From: Flavobacteriales bacterium | GTDB taxonomy: Bacteria > Bacteroidota > Bacteroidia > Flavobacteriales_G > Salibacteraceae | Assembly: GCA_018660685.1 (NCBI GenBank) | Contig: JABJJW010000007.1 | Span: 1 to 61,725 of the forward strand | Direction of reading: 5' to 3' | Length of the DNA stretch: 61,725 nt | Part shown: in pieces, positions 17,693 through 27,067 of the stretch | Position numbering within the stretch: position 1 is the first letter of the stretch | Layout: each line of letters opens with the position of its first letter | Translations under genes and position numbers: made by a program | The notes under the pieces: generated by a model | The model's database searches: none | Seen by the model: only the letters and a program-made list of their open reading frames with translations | What the model was told of the DNA's origin: nothing

Positions 17693-18193
17693 TTACAAAG
17701 TGGTATCTATTGATCCAGAATGGCTACTTGCAGTTTCAATTGCTTGTTTGAGGACAAACGGGCGCTGGGTGCCTAATCGCACGACCTTCCCCTCGCTCGT
17801 CGTAAACTCTACACTCCACTTTCCATGAGTAAAAAACCGAAGAGTTTCTTTTCGGTGAAGATTAAAAATTGGCCGATTCAACAGAAAAGGGCTGAAAGGG
17901 GTGATCTCAATATTCTTGGTTCCTATTAAGTCCAATTCAACTCGCTTATGGGTCATTGGCCCCAACAAGGTCAATTTGGAACCAGAAATTTTAGTTTCTA
18001 AATGTTTGATAAGCAGAGACACCATCGAGAGAACTAATACGACTATAGCAAGGAGAAAAAACACATTTCGATCAGGTCCGTTCTCACCGTTGAAGTAGTA
18101 TATGCCTAGGCAAAAAAGAACGATGACTGTTCTTCTAATTATTCCAAATCGGTTATAGCCTAGGTATTGCTTTTCGTGAAAATCGAAATCCAT
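17693..18193 (-). CDS. Small membrane protein with two N-terminal helices
   Basis: This 166-residue protein has two hydrophobic segments at about 22-34 (RTVIVLFCLGIYYF) and 43-62 (VFFLLAIVVLVLSMVSLLI), then a soluble beta-rich region reminiscent of bacterial PH-like domains (KLTLLGPMTHKRVELDLIGTK). It starts 4 bp after the tilS stop and closes the five-gene minus-strand operon. I do not recognise a named family. Confidence 0.6.
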   Translation of the reverse strand: MDFDFHEKQYLGYNRFGIIRRTVIVLFCLGIYYFNGENGPDRNVFFLLAIVVLVLSMVSLLIKHLETKISGSKLTLLGPMTHKRVELDLIGTKNIEITPFSPFLLNRPIFNLHRKETLRFFTHGKWSVEFTTSEGKVVRLGTQRPFVLKQAIETASSHSGSIDTTL

Positions 18194-18196
18194 TAA

Positions 18197-19483
18197 TTAA
18201 AGATAGAAGAAAGAAATGGATAGGGACTGAGAATCAGTGTCTTTCAATTTAACTGCTTCAGAAATTTGAATTCCAGGGACCCAAAAGATGCGGCCATCGG
18301 CATCACAAGCAACCGGAGTGCGTAGTCGATTATACTTTGGAATTCCCTTGTCTTTTAGGTAATCAGTCAACTTTACGTCGTGCTTCATTCCCAAGGGATT
18401 GAATCGATCTTCGGGTGTCGCACTTCTGATCGTAATTGGAAAAAGTTCAGAATCAAAAGAAATGCGGACAGACCAATTATTCTTGGCTAAATGGTCGTCA
18501 CCTTCAGCGCGACTCATTTGAATCTCTACGGAAGCATTGGATCGGTTTTCGACCCGTTCGAACACTAGGGGTTCGAAATCGGATCGGTAATTCTTAACGA
18601 CATGGACTTCGTCCTTTTGGCGGTACAGCGTATGTTGTTCAGCGGACACTTTAGCACCAGATTCATCTGAGCGGACTAGGTCAACACACTGTTGCCGATT
18701 AAAGTTGAATTTTCGCACCGTATGATACAGCCAAGTGGCGACAGTATCCTCTGGGAATTTCTGAAGATCAATCTTAAGAATGTCGTGTTCCGCCACAAGA
18801 AACATGTCCCCCATCTGAGCAATGGCCTCAGAGTCAAATTCTAAATTTTGAATGCTCGCCAAAACTTTATCGCGGGTGTCGGGTTCTAGAGTTAAAAGAA
18901 CAGGAAGAACCTCATTTCTCAGCTTGTTGCGCTTGTATTTCCCAGTTGCGTTAGAAGAGTCCTCGCGAAACAAAAGTCCCTCCTGGTCTAGATATTGGTC
19001 AATTTCAATTCGGCTAATTCCCAACAGTGGCCGATAAATCGCCTCAGATGAAATCATTCCTCTCATTCCATGGATTCCAGTTCCTCTGGTGAAGTTTAGT
19101 AGGGCAGTTTCGATCTTGTCATCTTGGTGATGAGCCGTTGTGAGAAGTGAATAGCCATGATTTTTCATAACGTTCTTGAAGAAGGCATATCGTATTCTTC
19201 GAGCTTCTTGCTGCACATTTTTACCTTCTTCTGGATTTTCAGAATGGATGTACAGAGGAACGCCCAACTGCTCTGCGAAGGATTTGAGAAAATCCTCGTC
19301 TCCATCACTTTCTCGCCCTCTCAGTTGAAAATTCACGTGGGCAAGTCCGATTTGAAATCCGAGAGTGTGCAAGACATGGGCAAGTGCTACGCTATCACGG
19401 CCGCCGCTAATTGCCACAAGAAGTTTGGAATCCTCTTCGAGCGATTTTTGATTCTGGAAGTATGAACTTACCTTTTCTAACAC
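18197..19483 (-). CDS. tilS: tRNA(Ile)-lysidine synthetase
   Basis: This 428-residue cytosolic enzyme attaches lysine to C34 of tRNA-Ile(CAU), using ATP, so that it reads AUA instead of AUG. The PP-loop SGGRDS is at 26-31. HHQDDKIET near 118-126 and KRNKLRNEVLP near 185-195 are typical TilS motifs. Length fits enzymes with the C-terminal domain. It follows pabB by 20 bp, an arrangement I have seen often in Flavobacteriia. Confidence 0.93.
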   Translation of the reverse strand: MLEKVSSYFQNQKSLEEDSKLLVAISGGRDSVALAHVLHTLGFQIGLAHVNFQLRGRESDGDEDFLKSFAEQLGVPLYIHSENPEEGKNVQQEARRIRYAFFKNVMKNHGYSLLTTAHHQDDKIETALLNFTRGTGIHGMRGMISSEAIYRPLLGISRIEIDQYLDQEGLLFREDSSNATGKYKRNKLRNEVLPVLLTLEPDTRDKVLASIQNLEFDSEAIAQMGDMFLVAEHDILKIDLQKFPEDTVATWLYHTVRKFNFNRQQCVDLVRSDESGAKVSAEQHTLYRQKDEVHVVKNYRSDFEPLVFERVENRSNASVEIQMSRAEGDDHLAKNNWSVRISFDSELFPITIRSATPEDRFNPLGMKHDVKLTDYLKDKGIPKYNRLRTPVACDADGRIFWVPGIQISEAVKLKDTDSQSLSISFFYL

Positions 19484-19503
19484 GTGCCAAAAGTAGAAGG
19501 AGT

Positions 19504-20745
19504 CTACTTGATTAGATCAAAAATGGGTCGTGCCTTGATAAATGTTTCTTCGTATTCAGCCTCTGGATCAGAAAGGGCGGTAATTCCACCTCCAGCATGG
19601 CACGACAGTCGCTTGGTAGAATCGTTGTAAAGAAGGCCTCTGATGATAACATTGAAATCCGCTTTTCCATCTGGAGTGAAGTATCCAATCGTACCGCTAA
19701 ATAACCCTCGTTTTGAGTGCTCATACTTTTCCAAGAGCTCCATGGCCTTGATTTTTGGCGCGCCGGTCATACTGCCAATTGGGAATGCCTTTAGAATAGC
19801 ATGTAGAGGATGGATGTCGTCTCTCAACTTAGCCCTGACGGTCGAATACATCTGATGAACTTTCGGATACGTTTCAACTTGATACAATTCGGGAACATCG
19901 ACGCTCCCTTTTTTCGCGTAGTGGCTTAGATCATTCCGTACCAAGTCGACGATCATCACATTTTCACGGCGATCCTTCTCTGAGTTTTTGAGTTCCTCAA
20001 GGTTTTGCAAGTCTTTATTGGGGTCGTCCGAACGGGGTGCGGTTCCTTTCATAGGTTGAGAGATGATCTCGTCATCCTTTATCTGTAGAAATCGCTCAGG
20101 ACTGAAAGAGACACAGTGATGCTCATTGAGTTTGTAGAAGACCGAAAAGGGGTTCGGCATGGCTTTAAACCCTTCTGAATAGAGTGAAGAAGTCGATATC
20201 GAAACGTCATCCCAATAAAATTCATGACAGTAATTCGCCTGATAAATATTCCCGAGCTGCATATGATTCTGAAGCTGAGTGACATCGCTTAAATAACGCT
20301 CGTGACTAATGCGATGGTTGGGAACTCCGATTTTGGTAATGCCCTTTTCAGGAATAGATTCAATTTCTTGGATCAAGACATCTACACCCGCCTCACCCGG
20401 GGTTAGGACGGAAAGCTGGTCGTCTTTCAATTGGAAGAGAAACTTGGGTTCAAAAAAGAATAATTCAGGAAATCCGATCGAGTCAGGATTGTCAGAAGTC
20501 AGTTTTTCCAATTGATTTTTTAAGTCATAGGACAGATGACAAAACACCCACTTGTTCGCTGCTGTTAGCGCTAAGGCGTCGTCAAAAGTATGAGCTGTAG
20601 AGTGAGTTCCAGTTCCTGCTAGAAGGTCGAAGTCATGGTTCCATCCTTTGCCATTGAAGCAAATCCCCACATCTTGATTCTCCAACCAAGCACATAGCTT
20701 TTCGGAGAAATTCTTGCTTACCCGATATTCACTGAATTTGGGCAA
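19504..20745 (-). CDS. pabB: Aminodeoxychorismate synthase component I
   Basis: This 413-residue enzyme converts chorismate and ammonia to 4-amino-4-deoxychorismate for folate synthesis. The chorismate-binding C-terminal region shows PIGSMTGAPK and RENVMIVDLVRND. The key discriminator is PMKGT with Lys233: this lysine is characteristic of PabB, where anthranilate synthase has alanine. No pabA or pabC is adjacent. It begins one base after hemH ends, so translation is probably coupled. Confidence 0.9.
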   Translation of the reverse strand: MPKFSEYRVSKNFSEKLCAWLENQDVGICFNGKGWNHDFDLLAGTGTHSTAHTFDDALALTAANKWVFCHLSYDLKNQLEKLTSDNPDSIGFPELFFFEPKFLFQLKDDQLSVLTPGEAGVDVLIQEIESIPEKGITKIGVPNHRISHERYLSDVTQLQNHMQLGNIYQANYCHEFYWDDVSISTSSLYSEGFKAMPNPFSVFYKLNEHHCVSFSPERFLQIKDDEIISQPMKGTAPRSDDPNKDLQNLEELKNSEKDRRENVMIVDLVRNDLSHYAKKGSVDVPELYQVETYPKVHQMYSTVRAKLRDDIHPLHAILKAFPIGSMTGAPKIKAMELLEKYEHSKRGLFSGTIGYFTPDGKADFNVIIRGLLYNDSTKRLSCHAGGGITALSDPEAEYEETFIKARPIFDLIK

Positions 20746-20746
20746 A

Positions 20747-21754
20747 TCAACGAGAGGTAACGAGGTCTGCTAGCGTATCAATCCAAAGAGGGTGGTCATT
20801 CAAACTTTCAACCAATTGAACCTTTTCACCTCCATGCTCTACAAAGATTTCTTGGTATTCCTCACCAATTTCAACGGTTGTCTCAAGACAGTCAGCAACG
20901 AACGCCGGTGAAAAAACAAGGAGTCGCTTTGCTCCTTCTTTTGCCTTTTCTTCAACGACTTTATCGCTGAATGGTTCTAGCCATTTTTTATCGAGCCTTG
21001 ACTGGAAGCAGACTGTATACTGCTCTGGACTTAAGCCAAGTTTTTCAGCAAGCAAACGAGTTGTGCCAAAGCACACGGCCTTATAGCAGTATTTGTTTTC
21101 ATCGGTCACTTCATGTTCGCAATTATGATCGGAGCAGAGCCCGTCATCGTAAACTTTGTCAACTTGCCTTTCAGGAAGGCCGTGATATGAGAATAATACA
21201 TGATCATAAGAACTGATATCATATTGCCGACCCCTTTCCACGAAGGCATTGATAAATCCAGAATGATTCCAATATTGACTAATCAGGGAAAGCTCAGGAA
21301 TGACCCACCAATTCTTAATCACCTCCATGACTTCTTGAAGAGCTGATCCTGTGGAGGCGGAAGCGTAGTGAGGAAAAAGAGGAAGTACAATGATTTTGTC
21401 AGGATTTGATTTCCTTATTCTTTCGAGCACGCTTGGTATGCTCGGATTCTTATATCGCATTGCGAGTTCAACTTGGTACTGATCGCCAAGTTGGGTTTGT
21501 AATTTTTGCTTCGCAGCATTGCCATGAATGATGATTGGTGAGCCCTCGGGTGTCCAGAGATCCTTATAGATCTTCGCACTTTTAGGGGCGCGGAACGGTA
21601 CGATAATCAGATTGACCAGAATTTTTCTGAGCAAGTATGGGATGTCGATTACTCGTGGATCGTTCAAGAACTGACTGAGGTAACTTCTCACATCGGAAAC
21701 CCGTGGACTTTCTGGTGTGCCCAGGTTGACTAATAATACAGTGGTCTTACTCAT
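20747..21754 (-). CDS. hemH: Ferrochelatase
   Basis: This 335-residue enzyme inserts ferrous iron into protoporphyrin IX, the last step of protoheme synthesis. The N-terminus (VLLVNLGTPESPRVSDVRSY) and the catalytic histidine motif FSYHGLPERQ are diagnostic, and FSPAFVADCLETTVEIG is the conserved C-terminal block. It overlaps the upstream membrane protein gene by 8 bp and is followed by pabB after 1 bp. Confidence 0.95.
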   Translation of the reverse strand: MSKTTVLLVNLGTPESPRVSDVRSYLSQFLNDPRVIDIPYLLRKILVNLIIVPFRAPKSAKIYKDLWTPEGSPIIIHGNAAKQKLQTQLGDQYQVELAMRYKNPSIPSVLERIRKSNPDKIIVLPLFPHYASASTGSALQEVMEVIKNWWVIPELSLISQYWNHSGFINAFVERGRQYDISSYDHVLFSYHGLPERQVDKVYDDGLCSDHNCEHEVTDENKYCYKAVCFGTTRLLAEKLGLSPEQYTVCFQSRLDKKWLEPFSDKVVEEKAKEGAKRLLVFSPAFVADCLETTVEIGEEYQEIFVEHGGEKVQLVESLNDHPLWIDTLADLVTSR

Positions 21755-23984
21755 TGGTTTCTGTGCTGTAATAGTAGTTGTTCATGTTTAACATTCCGGA
21801 TCGCTTAACGTTTAGAGAAGAAGGTCGAATCAGGAGCTCATCGATAGTGACATCGACATTAGGCCCGTCTCGATGCAGCTTGATTTGAGTTGATGGGTTT
21901 TGGAAGGACGGCACAACATTTATCTCAATGAGGGCCCAGTCCTCTGATATAGCCTGAAGATGATCACAAACTTCGCTTAATTCGAGAGAGGCTTCCCCAT
22001 CAACGACTGACCCCATCCAAACTTGAGTGTTGGCCACATTTTGTTCCTTAATGTTTAGCCAAAAGCTGACAATTACATCCTCGCTAACAGGCCAAGTATA
22101 ACCTTCCGGAATCAAGGAGGTCCATTCTCGTCTTTGAAAACTCAGAGCACCTTTGCCAATAAAGGATGAAGTAGTCGGGAGATCGTCAAATCCATCGAAA
22201 TAAAGGCTGGATCTTCCTTTGATCACCTCCGGGTCAGCAACAAGCACCAATAGTGAGTCATCGAGAAGAGCTTCAAGGTTTTCCATTTTGATTTGAAGAA
22301 ACTGGTCGAGAGTCAGCGAATAGAATTCCATTCCATTTTCTTGACCAAGAGATGAAGCGGTTTGGATCAATTGCCTTTCACTTTTCTTGGATACAGATTG
22401 TGGATCGACTATGAGTAGAATGGGATCTGAATTTAAGTCCGAGAGCAATGAAATTTCAGATAGATGATGGTTTGTGAATTGAAGCGAACGTTTGGTTTGC
22501 TGATAAGAAGTTCGACTCAGTTGAACACTCATTAGTGGAAGGGCAGTGCCGAGGGAAAGTTTCATGGATGGCACGACAATCGAGTGGTTGTGATTGGTTC
22601 GAAAGTTCTCCGACCCAATATGATAATAAGGCAAAGGAAGAATTGCTTCGTACAATGACGCGTCTATGAAATCTGGAACGTGGCTATTGTGAAATGCATT
22701 GGATCCTGATGAGGTGTGCTCGGCGATGTAAGTAGTGTAAGCAACGGTCTCTATCGCCATTAAAACAAGCAGACCGAATGCCAATATTCGCTTCCACTGA
22801 GTTGATTCTTGGATCCATTTATTAACCAGGACCAACGCGTAAATATTGACCACGAAAAAGAAAACAAAGGAGAATCGGCCGATTCCTCGGAACTGTTGAA
22901 GAGGCCCGGTATATTCAAGAAGATAACTCTGTCCAATGATGATGAATGGCAACCCCAACGCCAGTAACAAAACGGGAATAGAAGCCAATAGAAAAATATG
23001 GGATCGTCCTAAGCTATGAAAGACGCTGTCTCGGTTTACCAACTTTCGTACAATGCCAAGCAATCCAGCTGCAATGCCGACCAGAGCCAATAATCCAATA
23101 TAGAATCCCCCTTCTTCTGATTGTCTGAACCAACCAGGGATTAAATTATCGAGAAAAGCTCCGTGGGGAAGACTTACTGGTAAAAAGACTGACGATAAGG
23201 TCGCACGATATACAAGGAACCCGTATGGCGAAGCGCTGCGATCCAACACGGGATCTGTTAGGCTCATGAAAAGTTGGAACAGAAGGATCGGAGCTAGAGC
23301 GACCAGCGCGATATGCATTATGCTTTTCAAATTGATGAGATCGCGATTTGACCAATATTGAATGAACAACGCTGTGCCACCGAATAGGGCTAGCATGACC
23401 AAGAAATAAGGATGGACTAATCCTCCAAGGAGAGGTATAAGTATGAGAAATATGAGGGAGCGATTTCCATTCGAAAAATAATTCAGCAGCATCCACAAAT
23501 ACCATGGAATAATGAATGAATGTGCCAATGAATAGTGACCTGAAAGCCTCAGCCATTGGGGATTTAGGAATATAATTAAAACGGCACCAATGATCGCCAA
23601 CCAAGCGCTCACGCCAAGTTTTTTGAGAATATCGAATATGAAAAATGCTCCCAGAAGAGAGGAGAGCATCATCATCCACACGAAGAGGAAGGTAAGATGA
23701 TCTGAAATAGGGAGAATTTTATTCAACCACTGCAGGGCAATAGAGAAGATCGGTTGGTTATCGGTATAGCTGACGTGCTCACCATATGGATAGTTCATCC
23801 CATCGAACCAGAGAGAGCTATCATCATGCTGCGCGTGGTATGCCAGCGTGTAAAAGTTTTTAGCTCCGTCTTCTCCTCCTCCCGGGAGCTGATCCATCCA
23901 TAGCGTGAGCGATGAACCATAGAGTATCCACAGACAAGCTGTAAATGCCAAAGTCAAGATCAGGTAAGGTTTAATACGAAGCAA
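21747..23984 (-). CDS. Polytopic membrane protein, GT-C glycosyltransferase-like
   Basis: This 745-residue protein starts at TTG 23984. It has about 12 membrane helices within residues 5-420 and a large soluble C-terminal half outside the membrane with a beta-rich end. After the first helix come acidic residues (GGGEDGAKNFY), as in the first extracytoplasmic loop of GT-C enzymes that use lipid-linked sugars. I infer a glycosyltransferase or a YfhO-like protein, but no specific family is certain. It leads the operon with hemH, pabB and tilS, and overlaps hemH by 8 bp. Confidence 0.6.
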   Translation of the reverse strand: MLRIKPYLILTLAFTACLWILYGSSLTLWMDQLPGGGEDGAKNFYTLAYHAQHDDSSLWFDGMNYPYGEHVSYTDNQPIFSIALQWLNKILPISDHLTFLFVWMMMLSSLLGAFFIFDILKKLGVSAWLAIIGAVLIIFLNPQWLRLSGHYSLAHSFIIPWYLWMLLNYFSNGNRSLIFLILIPLLGGLVHPYFLVMLALFGGTALFIQYWSNRDLINLKSIMHIALVALAPILLFQLFMSLTDPVLDRSASPYGFLVYRATLSSVFLPVSLPHGAFLDNLIPGWFRQSEEGGFYIGLLALVGIAAGLLGIVRKLVNRDSVFHSLGRSHIFLLASIPVLLLALGLPFIIIGQSYLLEYTGPLQQFRGIGRFSFVFFFVVNIYALVLVNKWIQESTQWKRILAFGLLVLMAIETVAYTTYIAEHTSSGSNAFHNSHVPDFIDASLYEAILPLPYYHIGSENFRTNHNHSIVVPSMKLSLGTALPLMSVQLSRTSYQQTKRSLQFTNHHLSEISLLSDLNSDPILLIVDPQSVSKKSERQLIQTASSLGQENGMEFYSLTLDQFLQIKMENLEALLDDSLLVLVADPEVIKGRSSLYFDGFDDLPTTSSFIGKGALSFQRREWTSLIPEGYTWPVSEDVIVSFWLNIKEQNVANTQVWMGSVVDGEASLELSEVCDHLQAISEDWALIEINVVPSFQNPSTQIKLHRDGPNVDVTIDELLIRPSSLNVKRSGMLNMNNYYYSTETNE

Positions 23985-24007
23985 TTGTTGTGATTAGGAA
24001 TCAAACG

Positions 24008-24035
24008 CGAAATTAGTTGATTGCTGTGCTGCCAA
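24008..24035 (-). promoter_or_regulatory. Candidate promoter of the GT-C/hemH/pabB/tilS operon
   Basis: Minus strand TTG (24035-24033), 17-bp spacer, TAATTTCG (24015-24008). This is a near match to TTG-N17-19-TAnnTTTG and lies 24 bp before the TTG start codon at 23984. Confidence 0.35.
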
Positions 24036-24063
24036 AAACTAAACTGCCATTGTGCACAGACTG

Positions 24064-24094
24064 TTGGTTTAATTTACGAGGATGCTTAATTTTA
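24064..24094 (+). promoter_or_regulatory. Candidate promoter of the response regulator
   Basis: TTG at 24064-24066, a 20-bp spacer and TAATTTTA at 24087-24094. The -7 box ends in A instead of G. It ends 4 bp before the ATG at 24099, so the transcript would be almost leaderless; hence the low score. Confidence 0.25.
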
Positions 24095-24098
24095 TCAC

Positions 24099-24743
24099 AT
24101 GATTCGACTTGCCTTAGCCGATGACCACCAACTTGTCTTGGATGGTTTGAAATCCCTTATTAAGGAGGTGGATGATTTTGAATTTGTTGCTGAGGCTACC
24201 GATGGTAAAAGACTGGTAGATATTGTAAACAGTCTCACCCTCGATATTGCCTTGGTTGACATTGACATGCCGATAATGAATGGTCTTCAAGCCATCAAAG
24301 AAATTGCCAAACAACATGACCACGTTCGGTGTATCGCCCGAACGATGCACAACGACCCAAGCATGATGAGGAAGGTGATGGCGAGTGGTGCAAAAGGCTA
24401 CTTGCTGAAGAACATAGATCAAGAGGACCTAGTTGAAGCCATTCGAAATGTGCATTCGGGAGGAGAAGTTTTTAGTGAAGAACTCGACACGAAGCTTCAC
24501 CGAGAAGGGCAAGAGATGAACGTTGATTATCAGAATCCAATTTTGGAGAATCAACTGACTGATCGAGAGATCGAGATACTCAAATTGATAGCGCAAGGGT
24601 TTTCAAACAAGGAGATTGGAGATCGTTTGTTTATCTCCCACCGAACCGTCGATACCCACCGAACCAACCTGATGAAAAAACTGGATGTTCACAATATTGC
24701 GGGCTTAATTCGCTACGCAATTAGAAGTGGCTACGTGGAATAG
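24099..24743 (+). CDS. NarL/FixJ-type response regulator, orphan
   Basis: This 214-residue DNA-binding regulator has an N-terminal receiver domain with acidic Asp8/Asp9 and phosphoacceptor Asp54 (ALVDIDMP), and the switch lysine in GAKGYLLK. The C-terminal LuxR-type helix-turn-helix is at about 148-205 (LTDREIEILKLIAQGFSNKEIG, then SHRTVDTHRTNLMKKL). No histidine kinase is adjacent, so its partner and target are unknown. It is divergent from the GT-C/hemH operon. Confidence 0.9.
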   Translation: MIRLALADDHQLVLDGLKSLIKEVDDFEFVAEATDGKRLVDIVNSLTLDIALVDIDMPIMNGLQAIKEIAKQHDHVRCIARTMHNDPSMMRKVMASGAKGYLLKNIDQEDLVEAIRNVHSGGEVFSEELDTKLHREGQEMNVDYQNPILENQLTDREIEILKLIAQGFSNKEIGDRLFISHRTVDTHRTNLMKKLDVHNIAGLIRYAIRSGYVE

Positions 24744-24795
24744 GCAACTTGTGGTACTTTTATCGTCATTCTTTAGACGGAAAAATGCAGAGACT

Positions 24796-25422
24796 ATGAA
24801 AATATTGAAGACACTTTCAAGAACAATGATGCTCACCATCGCTATGGTGGCAATGATGTCATCCACGCCTAGCGGAAACGGCGTATTGGAAATTGGTGAC
24901 ATGCTGCCCATGATGGGTCAGGAAGTAGTGGACATCTCTGGTGAGACTACGCACCTTAGAGAGTTGCATTCGGAAAATGGGTTGCTCGTGATATTTTCTT
25001 GCAACACTTGCCCATTTGTATTGCAGTGGGAGGACCGTTACAATGAGTTATACGCCGAGTGTTCGAAGAATAATATCGGAATGGTGTTGGTTAATAGCAA
25101 TGAGGCCAAAAGACAAGGTGATGATTCTATGGCCAAAATGAAGGCCAAGGCTAAAGCTGAAGGTTACAAAATGAATTATGTGGTGGATGAAAATCATGAA
25201 ATCGCAGATGCATTTGGAGCTCGAACAACGCCTCACGTATTCTTATTTGATCGCGATGCGAAACTTGCATACCGAGGCTTGATTGACGACAACGGCGAAA
25301 ACAAGGATGATGTATCCAATCATTATTTGACGGATGCGATCGGAAACATGGTTGCGGGTGAGTCAATCAATCCGAGTACAACTAAATCTGTAGGTTGTAG
25401 CATTAAGAGATTAGCACCTTAA
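24796..25422 (+). CDS. Secreted thioredoxin-like redoxin
   Basis: About 208 residues from the ATG at 24796; the longer open frame to 24727 overlaps the upstream gene and lacks a family match. A hydrophobic, methionine-rich leader (MMLTIAMVAMMSS) suggests export or membrane attachment. The redoxin fold has the redox pair Cys69 and Cys72 in SCNTCPFVLQWEDRY, and FGARTTPHVFLFDRD contains the cis-proline (TTP). This CxxCP type is common in Bacteroidota and is related to AhpC/TSA proteins, not classic thioredoxin (WCGPC). Likely periplasmic disulfide or peroxide chemistry. Confidence 0.8.
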   Translation: MKILKTLSRTMMLTIAMVAMMSSTPSGNGVLEIGDMLPMMGQEVVDISGETTHLRELHSENGLLVIFSCNTCPFVLQWEDRYNELYAECSKNNIGMVLVNSNEAKRQGDDSMAKMKAKAKAEGYKMNYVVDENHEIADAFGARTTPHVFLFDRDAKLAYRGLIDDNGENKDDVSNHYLTDAIGNMVAGESINPSTTKSVGCSIKRLAP

Positions 25423-25441
25423 AAGAAGCTTTAATTTAATC

Positions 25442-25472
25442 GAAGGCCTTCCATTATGGAGGGCCTTTTTTT
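25442..25472 (+). terminator. Rho-independent terminator after the redoxin gene
   Basis: AAGGCCTTCC-ATTAT-GGAGGGCCTT is a strong stem followed by a run of seven T, 20 bp after the stop codon. Confidence 0.85.
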
Positions 25473-25528
25473 GTTGGTGTAGTCTCATCAAGCTTTCTTT
25501 ATTTGCATGCAACTAAGTTGACATTTCT

Positions 25529-26800
25529 ATGAATGTACTTTTACTTGGAGGAGGCGGTCGAGAGCACACGATTGCTTGGAAATTGGCTCAAAGTCCTCTC
25601 CTCTCTCAGCTCTACATAGCACCGGGAAATGGTGGAACAAGTGACATGGGAACCAATCTCCCATTTTCAGACTCTGATTTTCCCGCAATGAGAGAAGCCA
25701 TCTTGGAACATCAAATCACATTGGTGATTGTTGGGCCAGAAGCACCTCTCGTAAAGGGAGTTCGAGAATTCATCGAATCTGATCCTGAATTAATGGGAGT
25801 TGGTGTTGTTGGACCCGGGCAAGTTGGTGCTCAGATGGAAGGAAGCAAGAGTTTCTCGAAAGCCTTCATGGAACGACATGGGATTCCAACGGCCGCCTAC
25901 AACGAGTTCGATTCAAATCAATTGCAAGAGGCAATCAATTACCTCGATGATGTAAATCCTCCTTATGTGCTGAAAGCAGATGGGTTGGCAGCTGGAAAAG
26001 GAGTCCTAATTCTCGATGACCGAAACGAGGCAGCAGAGGCTTTGAGGGACATGCTCGAAGGTGGAAAGTTTGGAGATGCGGGTTCTAAGGTCGTCATCGA
26101 AGAATTTCTAAAAGGAATAGAACTATCCGTGTTTGTCCTGACCGACGGCACTGAATATATTCTGCTGCCGGAAGCCAAGGATTACAAAAGAATTGGAGAA
26201 GGCGATACCGGACTGAACACTGGAGGAATGGGATCTATTTCACCTGTGCCATTCGCAGATGACGCGTTCATGAAGAAGGTGATTGATAGAATTGTGGATC
26301 CAACAATCCAGGGTTTGCAACAGGATTCGATTCAGTACAATGGGTTTCTATTCGTTGGATTAATGAGTGTCGATGGCGAACCATTTGTCATAGAGTACAA
26401 CTGCAGGATGGGAGATCCAGAAACGGAAAGCGTAATTCCACGAATTAAGTCTGACCTTCTACCAATTCTACACAGTTGTTCGAAAGGCGAGCTAAAAAAG
26501 CTTCAATTAGACATTGATGAGAGAAGCGCCGCATGTGTAATGCTAGTGTCTGGTGGATATCCCGAAGCGTATGAAAAAGGCAAGGAGATGCATGGACTTG
26601 ATGGAATTGAAGGATCACTATTGTTCCATGCGGGAACCACGTTGAATGAAGGTAAACTAGAGACAAACGGAGGAAGAGTAATCGCTGTTACTTCGTTTGG
26701 AGAATCGATGAATGATGCATTGGAGAAGTCCTATGCAAATGCTCGAAATATCGATTTTGAAGGGGTTTACTACCGAAAGGACCTAGGCTTCGACCTCTAA
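25529..26800 (+). CDS. purD: Phosphoribosylamine-glycine ligase
   Basis: This 423-residue ATP-grasp enzyme joins phosphoribosylamine and glycine to GAR, the second step of purine synthesis. The N-terminal MNVLLLGGGGREHTIAWKL, the ATP-grasp segment ADGLAAGKGVLIL and the signature YNCRMGDPETE are diagnostic. purQ lies 1.3 kb downstream, with two small membrane protein genes between. A TTTATTTG near-promoter lies about 30 bp upstream. Confidence 0.96.
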   Translation: MNVLLLGGGGREHTIAWKLAQSPLLSQLYIAPGNGGTSDMGTNLPFSDSDFPAMREAILEHQITLVIVGPEAPLVKGVREFIESDPELMGVGVVGPGQVGAQMEGSKSFSKAFMERHGIPTAAYNEFDSNQLQEAINYLDDVNPPYVLKADGLAAGKGVLILDDRNEAAEALRDMLEGGKFGDAGSKVVIEEFLKGIELSVFVLTDGTEYILLPEAKDYKRIGEGDTGLNTGGMGSISPVPFADDAFMKKVIDRIVDPTIQGLQQDSIQYNGFLFVGLMSVDGEPFVIEYNCRMGDPETESVIPRIKSDLLPILHSCSKGELKKLQLDIDERSAACVMLVSGGYPEAYEKGKEMHGLDGIEGSLLFHAGTTLNEGKLETNGGRVIAVTSFGESMNDALEKSYANARNIDFEGVYYRKDLGFDL

Positions 26801-26802
26801 GG

Positions 26803-26988
26803 TTACTTCAAGGTGTTATTCTGACGCGCTTCTTTATTGAAATCGCCCATCTTCTTTATCCAAATAACGCCGAGAATGCTCATCATGATGATGATAAAAA
26901 CGTTGAATCCATTACCTAGGCTAGTTAAAATGCCAAATGTCCATTCAAAAATAACCGCTAACCAATCCATCAATTCGTTTAGTCTCAT
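26803..26988 (-). CDS. Small single-pass membrane protein (DUF6341-like)
   Basis: This 61-residue protein has one long hydrophobic helix (NVFIIIMMSILGVIWI) and a basic tail (KKMGDFNKEARQNN). The short reading frame is credible because similar small proteins of flavobacteria, which I recall as DUF6341, occur next to purD with the same WxKxxGxF ending. It is convergent with purD, 2 bp apart. Function unknown. Confidence 0.65.
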   Translation of the reverse strand: MRLNELMDWLAVIFEWTFGILTSLGNGFNVFIIIMMSILGVIWIKKMGDFNKEARQNNTLK

Positions 26989-27067
26989 AGGATAAAAGTT
27001 TGCGCAAATCTATAAAACCGATAGGTTCCAGTAACTCATAGCTAAGTTTGTTTCGAGAAAAATAATT

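Noticed and set aside
19504-20745. Anthranilate synthase component I
   Set aside because: Lys233 in PMKGT is the aminodeoxychorismate synthase signature; anthranilate synthase has alanine there. No trp genes are nearby.
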